A stretch of 60,000 nucleotides of DNA from Polytrichum commune (GCA_950295325.1 OX485809.1:2234001-2294000), one strand, 5' to 3'; counted from the first letter of the stretch, positions 37,410 through 49,519 are shown. Notes: a model not told the origin generated them from the sequence alone. Numbers and translations: made by a program.

Positions 37410-38010
37410 ACCTTTCATCAAAATCATGAATCACGTGCATTTGCAACATACTCTAAATACCCCCTTATATTCAAGTTTGTTTTTGTAATATTAAAGAGAT
37501 ACATGTATATTTCCAATGAAAAAATACCATTGACAGTATGTATACATAAAATAAATTACATTCATATATAGTCATCAACATAAGTATATGACTATAGTTT
37601 AAATAAAAACCAACCCCTATCATACGTATACTGCAAAACCCTAGCATTCACCGAAGAGTCATTGAAGAATTTTTGATGCCCTAGATGTAACTCAAAAGCA
37701 TCCAAATCTACTATATTCATTCCTATTTTTATACCAATATAAGGTAATCTCCATGTTCGATGGATGGTCCATCAAGTCAATTGGATCCATGTACTCACCC
37801 AAGCATTGCCAAACTTTCTACACATCCTATAAATTTGTCAAGTGACAATACCATACAAGTACAAATGTTGTATATTTTTTAAAGGTCCTTCATACATGTA
37901 GTACATAACTACGAGTTATAATTTGTGTAGCATATGTATACGTAGTATGGAAAATTTCAAATTAATACCCCTTTTGTGCAAGTCTCATGTATAGTCGTAC
38001 ATGTTTACTA
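37410..38010 (+). repeat. Family G repeat, copy 2
   Basis: The ends match 26690-27190 (GTGCATTTGCAACATACTCT at the left; CATAACTACGAGTTATAATT and TGTGTAGCATATGTATACG at the right). The copies are about 10.7 kb apart in direct orientation, with unrelated central parts. Confidence 0.6.
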
Positions 38011-38844
38011 AGCCCCCAAGGATAGTTCACGAGAAAGGCTAATCAAATCGATTTTGTTGAAAATTTGATATGTGTATCACCAAGATGATTTCTGTATCCA
38101 ACTTAAAAAGAATAATTTCAATTTTGATGAACTGAACGAAAAATTTTGAATTTCATCCACAAACATTGTTGACACTCCACACATAGGATCGTGTTCTTTC
38201 ATGCATTTTAAAAACAACTCTTAAGTCTTCATAAGATGAAAATATCTATAAACTATCTAAGCAAATTTGATGTCATGTTCATTTTTTATGAAAATTTTCT
38301 TAAGTTTATGCTTTGAAAGTGCTTACACGATGCTCATGACCTTATGTAGAAATTCTAACCATACGGATGTATTCTTCAACTTTGTGTCAACAATTTTGCT
38401 TCATCGATGCTCCATAAAGGAAGTTTGCAACTATCAATTTATAATTGAATCAGATCTTTAAAATACATAAAACCCTAGGGATAAGAAGGATTAAGACCCA
38501 ATCAAATCCCTCATGGGAATTATGTTCGGCATCATGAGAAAATATGAACCAGGTTGAAGCATCTTGCGGTAATCCTATAGACACTCATAATACTGGAAGA
38601 TTTAACGTCCACTGGAGTTGTCGAATTGACATCCAGATTGCTATCATTGTGTGAAACAATCACAAAAACAGATCAGACAACAATTGGTTTCGTGCAATGA
38701 TCATGTTCAAACCATGCAAATCACGCCAACTGAATCAACCGAATCGACATGAGGGTTCTCAAAGTCGATAATTTCTAGCAGATATCAATATTGTGCTAAC
38801 CTAGTCGTCAGCTTGGGTGCTTCTTGACTCCCGTTACATGCCGA
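38011..38844. other. Gene-free sequence
   Basis: No gene or repeat recognised. The 3' part may contain the former 3' end of GST copy B. Confidence 0.4.
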
Positions 38845-41043
38845 TGCAACATGTTCAAACACGGCAGAGGCATTCTCGACAACTTTTTGCCATGATGCAC
38901 GGTTAGAGAGATCTTCCCACCAAGCCTCAGAATGCAGCCATGATCTTCAACAACTCGTTGTGCTTGAATAAATCAAAGACTTGGTAACACAAGGACAAAT
39001 GCAAGAGGCCCACAATGCTCACGAAAGTCGCCTGCCACGTACTTGTTCTTGGAAAGATGAGCCTCGTACACATCCAACATTTTGCCTGACTTCTCCGAGC
39101 TCTCCATGATAATTAATGCCGTGGTTGGCCTTTCTCTGTAAGAAGTAAGGAGCTGTGAGCTCGTCGAAGATGTGGTTCACAGTTGGACTCGTGTTCTGGC
39201 TTCCAACTCCAGCCATTGCTCCACACGGGCCTTCTCAACTAGTGTGGACGCATGCAAATTTGGTGTTCCTTGACTCGGATATTTCTCACAAATGTATCTC
39301 AGGGTAGCACGGACTCTGCAATCACCAATATTTGTCAGCAATAGTACTTATACCACTCACCATCTCAGATCTTGCTGATGTATCGTGTCTTCATTGGACA
39401 CGAGCACGTCGAATATAGACTGCAGCGAGCAGCCCTCACGACATGGGAGCGTTATGTTCAATCTCATACATGTGTCACCATGCTACCATAAAACATGGTT
39501 GTAGCAGGGTTCCTTGTGTACAATATGCAGTACATATGTAACATTGTAAAGGAAGGTGTTTATTAATCTTTTTCTTGTCCCAATAAGACAAGACCTGACC
39601 CGACCCAACCCAACCATCATAGGTTCGCATCGTACAATCCCTCGGATTCTCCATAGTTCAAGGAGATTATTCCTTTGTTGAACAAGAGGGCCTCAAGGTT
39701 ACATATTTAATAAGATCTTCATATTGAAGATGGAGAACGTTGAAAGTATTTGAGAATAGTCATAGTGAATCATGCTTATTCTTATGGGTGAGGGTACACC
39801 ATACAAGAGAATGTCATGTCATTAAATCAACTATTAAATTAGGCTTTTAAGCCTAGAGAGTACTCTTTTATTTCCCTTGGTACAGCAATGGTTTGTTCTA
39901 CATGTAAGAGCCCCTCGTGAAGATAGTAAAGGTAAGTGGATTTAATTTAGTTGATTATCTTAATTGGACACCTATATCTGAGTAATGTGTGGATTTAAGA
40001 ATGGACACCAAAAAGACGTGTGTTTACAAGGAAATGAACTACTTGCTCAAAATTTGTTAAATCATTCTAGATCCATAGTCAACAAATTGAGGTGACTTAC
40101 AGTCAATAAGAAAAAGAATCTTCAATTTGGTAATGAATAAGATTATCATATGGGCTATAGTGAAATTATGAGTGTGGCTATCGCCTCCACTTGGATTGGT
40201 TAATCATCTCTTGCTAATCGCATGTTTAATCCTAGGAGAAGTGGGTGCAGGGATAAAAAGTGTCTATTTAAGGCCCACTTACCTTACTGCAGCTGAGAAA
40301 TGTCACATTGAAACTGGTACATTTGCGTACACTTCAGAATGAATGTTGGGCACAATTTGCGCACAACCTGTGTGTGGCGATTTACAGCTTGAAGTGCTAA
40401 AGGTGGCATTGCGACCATATGTGTACGGATATGTGTAACGCCAAGCAGCTCACTTCTGTTATCATTCGATTTGTAACATGATACAAAGACGGAATGTAAA
40501 CAAGGACGAAAATATATTTAGAAAATTGAATGAATGTAAAAAGACTACAAACTTACCGAACATAGTGAGGTCTCCATCTTGTAACTCCGGGATTTGGGCA
40601 AGGGGCTGCACTATAGAAAATTCAGATGAGACAAATTTCACGCGGTGCATTACTACTTTGTAACTCACTTCAGAATACTTTTAATGTCCTTGCTTGTTCA
40701 TGGCAGTGAATTCTTCAAATATGACATACAACTTGGAACGGAAAGTGACAGTATATCTGCTAGAACATGAGAGCTTCACTCGAATATGCCGTTCAACTTT
40801 CATAGCAAAACATTTGAAATGCAGGCCTGCAACACCGTTGAAGGCAAGATCATAACGAATGCGAGCTTGTCGAGGAGACCGTACCCGTAATGCAAGGTTC
40901 TGTGGTTGCTTATGCCCTCCTGTAAGGCCATCCACTGGGATCAATTCAAACGCAACCTCCTTCTCAAGCAGAGTAAGAACTCTGTTCGAAGCTGAGGAGT
41001 ACCACGCTCCGTAGACCTTGATCGCCATCTTCAACTCCGCCAT
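38845..41043 (-). pseudogene. Phi-class glutathione S-transferase pseudogene, copy B
   Basis: All three exons of a phi-class GST survive on the minus strand. Exon 1 (41043-40885) starts MAELKMAIKVYGAWYSSASN, with the catalytic serine region intact, and ends at a GT donor. Exon 2 (40605-40557, 49 bp) encodes PLAQIPELQDGDLTMF between a TGCAG acceptor and a GTAAGT donor. Exon 3 (about 39295-38845) holds EKARVEQWLELEA, VNHIFDELTAPYFLQ, KMLDVYEAHLSKNKYVAGDF, VSIVGLLHLSLCYQVFDL and AWWEDLSNRASWQKVVENAS. These lie in successive different frames: at least four frameshifts, plus stops. The second intron carries a family A repeat. GSTs of this class conjugate glutathione to xenobiotics in the cytosol; this copy cannot make the C-terminal domain. 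Confidence 0.85.
39990..40330 (+). repeat. Dispersed repeat family A inside GST copy B intron 2
   Basis: ATGGACACCAAAAAGACGTG, a GTCAACAAATTGAGG block, TTGGATTGGTTAATCATCTC and TTGCTAATCGCATGTTTAAT follow the order seen at 16958-17497. Confidence 0.6.
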
Positions 41044-41049
41044 TACTCC

Positions 41050-41821
41050 TAGTTAGTTAGTACAAATTAAGTGATTGCAGGAGTGTCGGGAAACTTGAAT
41101 AAACATCGTTTCCATGCACTACCAGAGACGAATAAATATTGTATGACTGCGGAGATCGATGCACTGCCTAACAACGAGGTTGAGATACTTGCGCTAGTGG
41201 AGAAAGCACGAGCTGATAATTTTGAGAAATTATTACAGTGCATGCGTACTATCTCCCAATGCAAACATTCAGGATTATCTACTCTACATTTTGGAGACGT
41301 TGAACGGTGATCGCATGGGTGGTGAGGCTGATTTCACGGTTTCAGTATGACGACGATGAATCGATTGTCAGGAAGGGACGCGACGGAGATTCAAAACCAA
41401 TTCTTACTAGATATCAATGCAATGGATTATAGATTGCATCTGGTCATCCATGCGTGCCGACGACGGCTGAACCTCAAATTAAAGCGCCCACCGAACGGGC
41501 TTAATAAGAAGGTGTTGCTTTGAATGCTCCATCGATCCACAATAACTTATGAAGACAAGCAAAAAAATCCTCCCAGCTGCACATATCTGACTAATTTCTA
41601 TTCGACACGAAAATCCCTATAATCCTCATGTGTGCAGCCGACACTACTAGAAGTAAAGCAAATTGGAGCCACTTTGGAACACCTCTGGAACGCTTTTGTA
41701 ACGAAAATGAGGTTTTTATGGACTTCTTTGGCGTCACCACGGACCCCACGCAAAAAAGAGCGCTTGTCCCATTTCAAATCCGTTGGATGTTGTTGCATGC
41801 AGACTATACTTCCATGTAGTA
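41050..41821. other. Upstream of GST copy B, gene-free
   Basis: It presumably contains the former GST promoter; no motif was identified. A stretch near 41555 (AAAAAATCCTCCCAGCTGCA) recalls the tandem repeat at 34.7-35.8 kb. The 60-66 codon frames at 41598-41826 lie on both strands and have no family match. Confidence 0.35.
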
Positions 41822-42550
41822 TTTAAGAACGCACGTTCGTAAACTCAACCATCTCATGTGTATTTGGGAAAAATGAATGTGTGTGTGACATACAAACGTC
41901 CGTTTGTAAATATTTGGATGGCATATTTACGAACACCCGTTTGTATATCACTATGCCATATTGTTTTTGTCTGCATAGAAGTATATATATGTATGGATTT
42001 TGTTGGATGCATAGCCAATGCTCTCAGTTGGTATTTATGAATGCACGTTCGTAAACTCTTGACCCTCCTATGTTTGAACCATTTCTACAAATGCATTGAC
42101 TCTAGCTTTACGAAAACGCGTTCGTAAAACTCCGGTATAAGCAGCGGTATATGCGGTAGATGTAGGTTGTTCTATACATGGGGAGTGTATTATGGACGCA
42201 CAAGAAAATGGCTTGAACGCACTCCAATAGGTCTTTAGAGCGCACATTGGGCGTCTACCACAAAAAAAACTATGTTGTGTGTGTGTGGGGGGGGGGGGGG
42301 GAGAGCTTTAAGTACTTCTCTAGGGTGCTTTAAAATCCTTTGGATGCTTTTTTAAAAGTAGATTCTCGCCGCCTACTTTGACCTAATAATATGTCATTCT
42401 ATCCATTCGGAACATACATGATGCTATGTATGGAACATGTATGGCATGCACGCCACATATTGAAAGTATGTACATCGGTCACGCACCTCAGGTGTTACAA
42501 AGGTCTAACGAATATTGTCTATGTATTTACAAATGCTCGTTCGTAAATGT
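41822..42550. repeat. Cluster of TTTACGAACG-type palindromes
   Basis: Six variants of an approximately 22-bp imperfect palindrome occur near 41826, 41886, 41928, 42031, 42106 and 42525. Typical halves are TTTACGAA and TTCGTAAA around a GC-rich centre, as in TACGAAAACGCGTTCGTAAA near 42109. Sequence between copies is unrelated. The organisation parallels the larger palindrome family at 48.3-59.5 kb but with a different sequence. A G-run lies near 42288-42301. Confidence 0.6.
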
Positions 42551-42865
42551 GCTTGCTTTTTGTTTATATATAATATTATATATAACATCCATACATGTAC
42601 GTATACATATACATACAAATACGTATAAATGTGTATTGCAAAGGGTTGCTTGCTGTGTCTCAGCAATGCTTACATTCATGCCTGCAACTCTTGGAGACTT
42701 GGTCAAAATGGTGAGATTGAAGAAAAGAATAGAATCAAAACAAATTCTAGATTTAGAATGTGAGGAAGAATTCAAAATGAAGATCATAGCTTAAATTACA
42801 TACAAAACAAGCCAAACCTTAGCATGCATGTAACAAAACACATGACATTCAACAATGAACAAATT

Positions 42866-43260
42866 TAGAATGTCCGATGGAGATGTCCGTGAAGAGTTCG
42901 CAATGGACAAGCATTACGTTGGTCTTGCGTGCAATTGGCCGGCACTATTATTTCGTATGGGTGTTGATTGTCACGAAGGTTATATGGTCCTCGTACGAGC
43001 ATGAGATGAGGAGCACCCCAAGCCAATTTGGTTGGTGAAAGCATTGTCTTCACCCAATTTTGTTCAAACTAGCCTTAACATTCGTCAAATTGAAGTGGAA
43101 TATTACCGTCCTAGCACCAAAAACCAACATGTTCTTCACACCTATTTAGGTTGGGACACCAAAAAGAGTTTCAAGTGGACAGTGGACTCAACGTATGGAC
43201 CATTTTGGATCGAGCAATGGATACCAAAAAGACATGTGTTTCAAAAGGATTGGACTACGA
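42866..43260 (+). pseudogene. C-terminal fragment of the transposase-like protein (plus strand)
   Basis: The plus strand encodes GDVREEFAMDKHYVGLACN, then VDCHEGYMVLVRA, an in-frame TGA, DEEHPKPIWLVKALSSPNF and YRPSTKNQHVLHTYLGWDT. This aligns with the C-terminal domain of the intact-looking copy at 45071-48139 and more closely with the fragment at 43688-44527. The stop replaces a glycine codon. Sequence after 43210 shifts to a family A-like phrase (GGATACCAAAAAGACATGTG), so the fragment is truncated there. Confidence 0.8.
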
Positions 43261-43687
43261 GCTTAGAAATTTGTTAAGTATAACACTATATTCGTTAATT
43301 GGAGACTTTTGAAAGTCTCAAAATAAAATATGCCCATAGTTTGGGATGCCAATATTGTGGGCATACGGAATATTGGAAATATCAAGAACATGACGATTTA
43401 AAAATTGGTACGTAAAGGATATTCTTATTACTAAAAATAGAGAATTTCAATTAAAATGAAAAATGAGCTCCATGTGGAAAATAACAATCCACTCCAAAAA
43501 AAACAAATGGTTTATGTCATTATAGAGTTTGGGGTGCGCATCCCATAAGTAAGGCTCTTATGAATTTGGATGGCACATCCCAAACGTATACCACAATGGA
43601 GTGTGACAAGTCCACTAAGTCTATTAAAAACCAAATCTACTAATCGCCCATGTTTTTCGCCATTAACTCCCACCTAATATGTTATGT
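43261..43687. other. Spacer between two convergent gene fragments
   Basis: Gene-free. The phrase AACACTATATTCGTTAA followed by GAGACTTT near 43275 recurs at 44540, next to the other fragment, so both may derive from one composite unit. Confidence 0.4.
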
Positions 43688-44527
43688 TTACACATCTCCA
43701 TCTTCTGCTTCATATCCATTCTCGGCGTCATTTTCTGCCGCTGCAATACGTGCCAAGTTGTCTTTGGCAAAATCTATATGTTTTTGGGGGATGGTCATTG
43801 TTTCTGTTTTGGACCCTTTGCGCGGCTTCCAAGCACAAAGTATAGTATCCGTGTTTATCCAAACCGGTGTGTACGCTGAGTTCACTGTCCACTTAAAATT
43901 CTTTTTGGTGTCCCAACCTAAATAAGTGCGTAGCACGTTCTGGTCTTTAGTACTTGGACGACAATATTCCACCTCAATCTGACGAAAGTTGGGGCTGGTT
44001 CGAACAAAATTGGGTGAAGACAATGCTTTCACCAACCAAATTGGCTTGGGATGTTCTTCATCCCCTGCTCGTACAAGGACCAAATAACCTTCATGGCAAT
44101 CAACACCTACACGAAATGACGGTGCCGGTCGATTGCGGGCAGGGCCAACGTAATGCTCGTCCATTGCGAACTCTTCACGAACGTCTCCATTGCTAAAAAC
44201 CATGGTGTCGGACTCGACAAACGTCAAACAACTTTGTGGCCAAAATCCTTGTGTTAAAGTTGTACGGGTGTCACCACCAAGTGTCATTAGGGCGGAACGA
44301 ATGCGATCCCAATACGCAATCAAAGGTTCATGAGTATCTCTAACACGTCTAGTAATGTCCTCCTCACACAACTCTTTCCAATATTCAATGAATCCGGATA
44401 TGCCTTTGATGATTTCCGGCCCATTCCTCATGGGGTCGGGTTTGCAAGGCTTTGGATCCCCATCCGGGAGCAAACATTTGCCATCATTGTCTTGACGCCA
44501 TACAAGTATACCATCATCCGGGCCCTA
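43688..44527 (-). pseudogene. C-terminal fragment of the transposase-like protein (minus strand)
   Basis: An open frame of about 280 codons, without a genuine start, begins GPDDGILVWRQDNDGKCLLP. It runs through GFWPQSCLTFVES, GVDCHEGYLVLVRAGDEEHP and WDTKKNFKWTV to an acidic end. It corresponds to the C-terminal half of the 45071-48139 gene (DGLLVW-like start, KPCKP, GISGFI-YW, HEGY, YRP-T, GWDT, AWKPRK). The catalytic-type region upstream is absent, so it is a truncated copy even though its frame is still open. Confidence 0.8.
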
Positions 44528-45070
44528 ATTAGGAGATGTAACACTATATTCGTTAAATTGAGACTTTCTCTAGTCTCAAATTAATATATGGATCAAACAA
44601 CATTCCGTGTTCCGAAACTATATTGCGAACAATCTCAAATATATTATATGTTCTAATATCCCAAATCTATTATGTGTGGACATAAGCACATATGGTAGAG
44701 CACTCAACACCAACTTCATCAACAAAAACACTTTGGGTAGAGCACTCCAAACTAGTTTCATCCAATAAACATATAAAATGGTTTATATTATTAGCATGGT
44801 CAATAAAATATAGACATTGCAACATACAAAGTGCATGCAATAAATGCATTTTTCTTCAATGGACAATTTAGTCCCAAACTTAATAAAAAAATGAACTTCA
44901 CATTTGTATTGAAATATAGTAAATGGATATTCATCCAACCCCAAACAATATAGCATTCGCAAGTTCTACCCAAACTTTGCCCCAAGTTTGAGGAGCACAC
45001 ATATGAGTAATATATATTCGTCGAATTACATATTACACTATAATCATGCTAACACAATCCTACCAACTTC
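44528..45070. other. Gene-free spacer
   Basis: AT-rich, with no gene or repeat recognised apart from the GTTAAATTGAGACTTT phrase shared with 43275. It contains the 3' end of the neighbouring minus-strand gene. Confidence 0.4.
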
Positions 45071-48000
45071 TCATTTAACGTGGGTTGCTTCTTCTGCGAT
45101 CCGAGCAAGGTTGTCTTTTGCAAAAGTTATGTATTTTTGAGGGATGGACACCGATCCACTATGATTTTTCCGTGGTTTCCATGCTATGAATATGGAATCT
45201 GTATCTATCCAAGATGGACCATGCTCAGAATCCACCTTCCACCGAAAGTTAGGGTTTGTATCCCAGCCTGTATAATGCCGAACAACATCTTCATTCCGTG
45301 ATGTCGGTCGGTAGTACTCTACTTGTATTTGTCGAAAATGAGGGCTGGAAGTTACAAAATTTGGTTTGGACAAAGCTCTTGCCACCCACACTGGCTTTGC
45401 ATATGTCTCATCTCCAGGACGCAAAATGAGCATATAACCTTCATGACAATCCACTGCAATGCGGAAAGATGGTGGCGGACGACTACTAGCAGGCCCCACG
45501 TAATGGTCGTCCACATCAAACTCCTCTCGAACCTCTCCATTTCCCAAAAGACTAGCCTCCGAAGCTTGTACATTGATACGTGTTTGTGGCCAAAACCCAT
45601 GCCTTAAAGTAAGGGGTGTATCTTGATGAAGGTTTGCCAAAGCGCCACGAACACGTGTCCAATATTGTATCCAACTTCCGTAACGAAGCCAACACGATCC
45701 ACCAACATCCGCTACCCTCAAACTCTCCCAATATTGTATGAAGCCTGATATGCCTTTACAAATGTCCTCCAAATTCTTCATGGGTATTGGTTTGCAAGGC
45801 TTAGGCTCTCCGTCAGGCAACATCGTCCTTCCTTCCCCATCAACACGCCATACAAGGAGACCCTCCGGCGGGCTCCAGTCTTGTGATGTGCACAACAACT
45901 TGTATTGCATGGCGGGGACACCATCGTCACGCACGTAGAACCGAAATTGTTGTGCCTTCGTATGCCCGATCAATCGGTGAGCTCCGCTTCGAATATACGG
46001 TTCTATAAATGCCTTGAAGTCTGGAACCTCCTCAATCATATGTGGGATGACGGGAATGTTCTCCAAATCCATGTACGACTTCATCAACAATGGGATTGTT
46101 GGAAAATCCTCCTCGCGCAACTTCATGCTCCACCGCCCAAAGGACGCATCAATATCATCGTGCGTGTGGCCTACCAATAGAAAGGACACAAAAACCTCCT
46201 TGAAAATGCCTTTCGCAACCAACAACGACCAATATGCAAAAACATATCTACTTTTATTGTCCTTCGCACAATTGTCCAATTGGACACGCAGAGTTGGGGG
46301 CAAATTCTTGGCAATCACATCTTCACTTGGTGGCTCCGGCAATGAGTGCACGCATACATCTCTTCCATCCAAGACCGCTTCATATAGAGGTGTTGATCCC
46401 GAGTTTTCAAATAGCAATCTTGATGAATAGGACGGCGGTTTCTCCAAATCACGTAAAAGCTTTGCAAATGACCCTATCGTGTGGTTTGAATCTGCTGGAT
46501 ACAAATCAAGAGCATAATGAGCATACTTGACATCTCCATGCCCATGTGCAATCATTCCTGCAAAGGCAACCCAATGGTTTAATATTCAACTATAACACCA
46601 AAAAATTCACATGGTGTACATGTATGGCCCCAAGTACAAACCTAAACGCACAAATTTGTGTTTAGGTAATGCAATGCAATTGTTATCAAAATCACCTGTA
46701 ACCGAAACAGGAAGCTTAAAAAGGCCGTCCGTGGCTTTTATTCGATTTGCAAAACATGGTGAGGCTGTTTTGGCATGGTCCATTTTGTCATGGATGATTG
46801 TAAGGACTTCCAAAGGCCTGGAGATGGACAAAGCTCTATTTGTGTAGTAATCATTACGGTGTGCCTCTTCCATGTTCACATGCTTGAAATAGTTCATTTG
46901 ATGTGCGGCATAGGACTCTGTCCCCATCGTGTGTGCATCTCGAAGGCGTTTCAACTTCTCGCATTTGGAACAACGGGCAAATTTGTCGCCTCGTCTTTTT
47001 GTGATGTATTCGCTAAAGTGAGATTTTTTGATAGCACTCAGTTTCGACAACGAAATAGGGTCCAACCCGGCCTTCTCGCCAACTGCGTTTACGTCCAACA
47101 ATATGTTTTTCCATTTCGTGCCTGTAGGAAGAACCTTCTCCACAACCTTTTCACCGGTTGCGAGTGTCCGTGTTTTGTGCGGCATTGCATCGGCAAGGGG
47201 GACAATGATGGTTGCCAGAGTGGCTGTTGCTTGTCTCGTTGCTTCTCTTGGTTTCTTTAAGCCCGTGTTCCCATGGTAACGGGCACGGCGGCCTTCATTG
47301 GCATACGCGGCTTGTCTATAAAATTCCGCTTTCGACACACCGTGAATGGTGTACCATGCCGTACAACACACGTCTATGCTCTCAAGGGTGATGACCTTGC
47401 GACCCGCTCCGTTCACATGTATCGCCCTATGGACATCAAGTTTTTTGGTGGATCTTAGACGGAAATCTCCAAGCCACATTTCTTCACGGATGGCCTTCAA
47501 TTTATCTCTTGGGAACAATTGGCAACAACGATGTACACAACAATCCTTCGTAGCAACTTCTCTAATAGACTCCTCACAGAGCAACCTTTGACGTTTACAC
47601 TTATTTGCAGACGGAGTAGGATGTGTCAATGTTTCGTACTTCCGAAGGCCTTTGCGTGGCCGAATGTTTGCTTGGAGCTCCTGTTGGATTTGGACGTGTC
47701 GTCGCTCATGGTCGCGCAAGCTAACCCCCTCAATTGTCACATTCCTCAACGGCCACCTTTGCAACGAGAACCTATGAGTTGGATTGACTTCCGAATGTAC
47801 AAGTGATTCTAATATAACAACTCCAACGTCCTCGGTGCCAAGGGAGTGTTCATCAATGCAATCTTGTGGATGTGTGTTACGACAAATACCCTCCGCCACA
47901 GCAACTCCACTGTCATTAACAAGTACCACATCCAAATTCACCCATGAAGCTCGTGAAAGCCCCGCACATTCCACAATGGGGCAAAAAGGGCCAGATGGCG

Positions 48001-48139
48001 AAGGACTCCCCAAATGACCTTCATCTGCACTGTCATCAAAACTATCCTCCCCAACAATGTCTAGTTCATCCCCAGACAGAGATTGGGTGCTGCCCATGTC
48101 TTCAGAGAAGGAATCCCCTCTTCCACCAACTCCCTCCAT
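45071..48139 (-). CDS. Transposase-like protein with RNase H-like domain (DUF7869 type), two ORFs
   Basis: Two long minus-strand frames, 48139-46610 (about 510 codons from MEGVGGRGDSF) and 46555-45071 (494 codons), form one gene. The first has an acidic Ser-rich N-terminus, a Cys-rich block (CCVHRCC), a zinc-ribbon-like CSKCEKLK with downstream His residues, and IHDKMD. The second has VQLDNCAKDNKSRYVF and FLLVGHTHDDIDASFGRWSM, so three acidic patches in RNase H order fit a transposase-like fold. A beta-rich C-terminal region (HEGYMLILRPGDE...GWDT) follows. I assign the DUF7869-type family from memory of this pattern. The start is chosen because TTTGTGTAG precedes it by a few bases, implying a leader intron. 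Between the frames a GTGAATT...TTTGCAG intron of 53 bp would join out of frame, so the copy may be shifted. Function is inferred only. Confidence 0.7.
46558..46610 (-). other. Unresolved junction between the two transposase-like ORFs
   Basis: The upstream frame ends GPYMYTM-TGA; the downstream frame starts GMIAHGHGDV just after TTTGCAG. A GT donor at 46610 and an AG acceptor at 46558 enclose 53 bp, short for a plant intron. Splicing there leaves two bases upstream and two downstream of the codon border, giving a +1 shift. A donor further upstream (TTAG|GTTTGT) restores frame but removes nine conserved-looking residues. Confidence 0.6.
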
Positions 48140-48149
48140 TGCGCCTACA

Positions 48150-49480
48150 CAAATGCACATGAAACCTCAACAAACATGGACACAACGTAAGGGTCCAAAA
48201 AAATCAAATATTGGAAAATGCAAAACATCACGATAAATGGGGACACTGAGGATCAAGACATTTGCAACACAAATGCAATGTGAGCTCCCAATACTATGCG
48301 CCAGTCCACAAAATGTTCCACAAAATATTTTGGGTGGGAGTTTGGGTCGGCCGACCTAAACCCTGTGGCACCAGGGATTGAGGGCCATCCACACCTTGCC
48401 CGTGGGATAGGGTCGGGTTCCGGTCGACCGACTCAAACCTTGTACAATGATGGGTTGAGGGCCATTTAGAATTCCATCACGCTGTGGGGAAAATTTTGGG
48501 TCGACCGACCCAATCCTTGTCATGGTCAACTACAACCTCCGAAACTGGGGAAGGGGTTGGGTCGACCGACCCAATCTTTGACGGGGTTAATCCACCCACA
48601 CTGGATAGGGGTTTGGGTCGGTCGACCCAAACTTTCACAGGCTAAATCCATCCACACTGGGAAGGGGTTTGGGTCGACCGACCCAAACTTTCACAGGGTA
48701 AACCCACCACACTCGGAAGGGGTTTGGGTCGGTCGACCCAAACTTTCACAGGGTAAGTCCACCCACACTGGGAAAGGGTTTGGGTCGGTCGACCCAAACT
48801 TTCACAGTGTAAATCCACCCACACTGGGATGAGGTTTGGGTCGCTCGACCCAAACATTACATATGATGGGATAAGGTTCCTACTCTGTCCGTCCAAACCT
48901 TCTGAGTACCTTGGGTAAGGGCCATTAACAATTCGTTCACGATGTGCGAAAAAGTTTGGGTCGACCGACCCAAACCTTCTGAAAGGTTTTACGATAAACG
49001 CCCATAGTGGGGTAGGGGTTTGGGTCGACCGACCCAAATCTCAGAAGGGTCAGACTAGATCCCCCCCCCAACACTAGTGAAGGGGTTTGGGTCGACCGAC
49101 CCAAACCTCACAAGGGTCAGACTAGACCCCCCCCCCAAACACTAGTGAAGGGGTTTGGGTCGACCGACCCAAACCTCACAAGGGTCAGACTAGACCCCCC
49201 CCCAACACTAGTGAAGGGGTTTGGGTCGATCGACCCAAACCTCACAAGGGTCAGGCTAGACCCCCCCCCCAACACTAGTGAAGGGGTTTGGGTCGACCGA
49301 CCCAAACCTCACAAGGGTGAGACTAGAACCCGCCCACACTAGTGGAGGGGTTTGGGTCGATCGACCCAAACCTCAGAATGGTCAGACTAGAACCCGCCCA
49401 CACTAGTGGAGGGGTTTGGGTCGACCGACCCAAACCTCACAAGGGTCAGACTGAAACCCGCCAACACTAGTGTCGACCGA
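48150..49480 (-). other. Leader region of the transposase-like gene
   Basis: Between a TATA-like element (49704-49710) and the start codon at 48139 there is no other gene, only the palindrome array. An acceptor-like TTTGTGTAG ends at 48145 on the minus strand, so all or most of the array may lie in a 5' leader intron. The donor could not be fixed. Frames through the array (LGRSTQT, WVDRPK and similar) are artefacts of the motif. Confidence 0.45.
48345..49440. repeat. Array of about 17 TTTGGGTCGACCGACCCAAA palindromes
   Basis: Copies lie near 48350, 48415, 48498, 48557, 48611, 48668, 48722, 48779, 48835, 48953, 49019, 49086, 49152, 49218, 49286, 49350 and 49415. The arms TTTGGGTCG and CGACCCAAA flank two central bases, AC, GT, AT or CT. 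The spacers make 50-70 bp tandem units of two kinds: CTTTCACAGGGTAAATCCAC before 48860, and CTCACAAGGGTCAGACTAGA with a C-run and CACTAGTG after 49040. The first two copies are the most degraded. The palindrome is better conserved than its spacers. Confidence 0.9.
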
Positions 49481-49519
49481 CGTATAATACAGCGTATAAT
49501 GCGGCGTATAATGCAGCGG
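49481..49519. repeat. Three 13-bp GTATAATGCGGC-type units
   Basis: CGTATAATACAG, CGTATAATGCGG and CGTATAATGCAG follow each other directly after a partial palindrome (GTCGACCGAC) that closes the array. Confidence 0.75.

Noticed and set aside
42288-42301. G-runs here and at 16067, 17043 and 25373, and C-runs at 49061-49270 and 59646, as G-quadruplex signals
   Set aside because: They are mostly single homopolymer runs rather than four spaced G-tracts, and such runs are prone to sequencing error.
43954-48162. Plus-strand frames up to 161 codons opposite the transposase-like gene
   Set aside because: They are antisense shadows of the minus-strand coding sequence and its fragments.
48557-49342. 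Open frames with LGRSTQT, WVDRPK or FGSVDPN repeats on both strands
   Set aside because: They result from the stop-free palindrome read in different frames; only the copies in exon 3 near 58030-58122 sit in a supported gene.
48345-49440. CRISPR-like array (regular palindromic repeats with spacers)
   Set aside because: The spacers are themselves repeated and homologous, the unit is a near-perfect palindrome, the setting is a plant nuclear genome and no cas-type gene is present.
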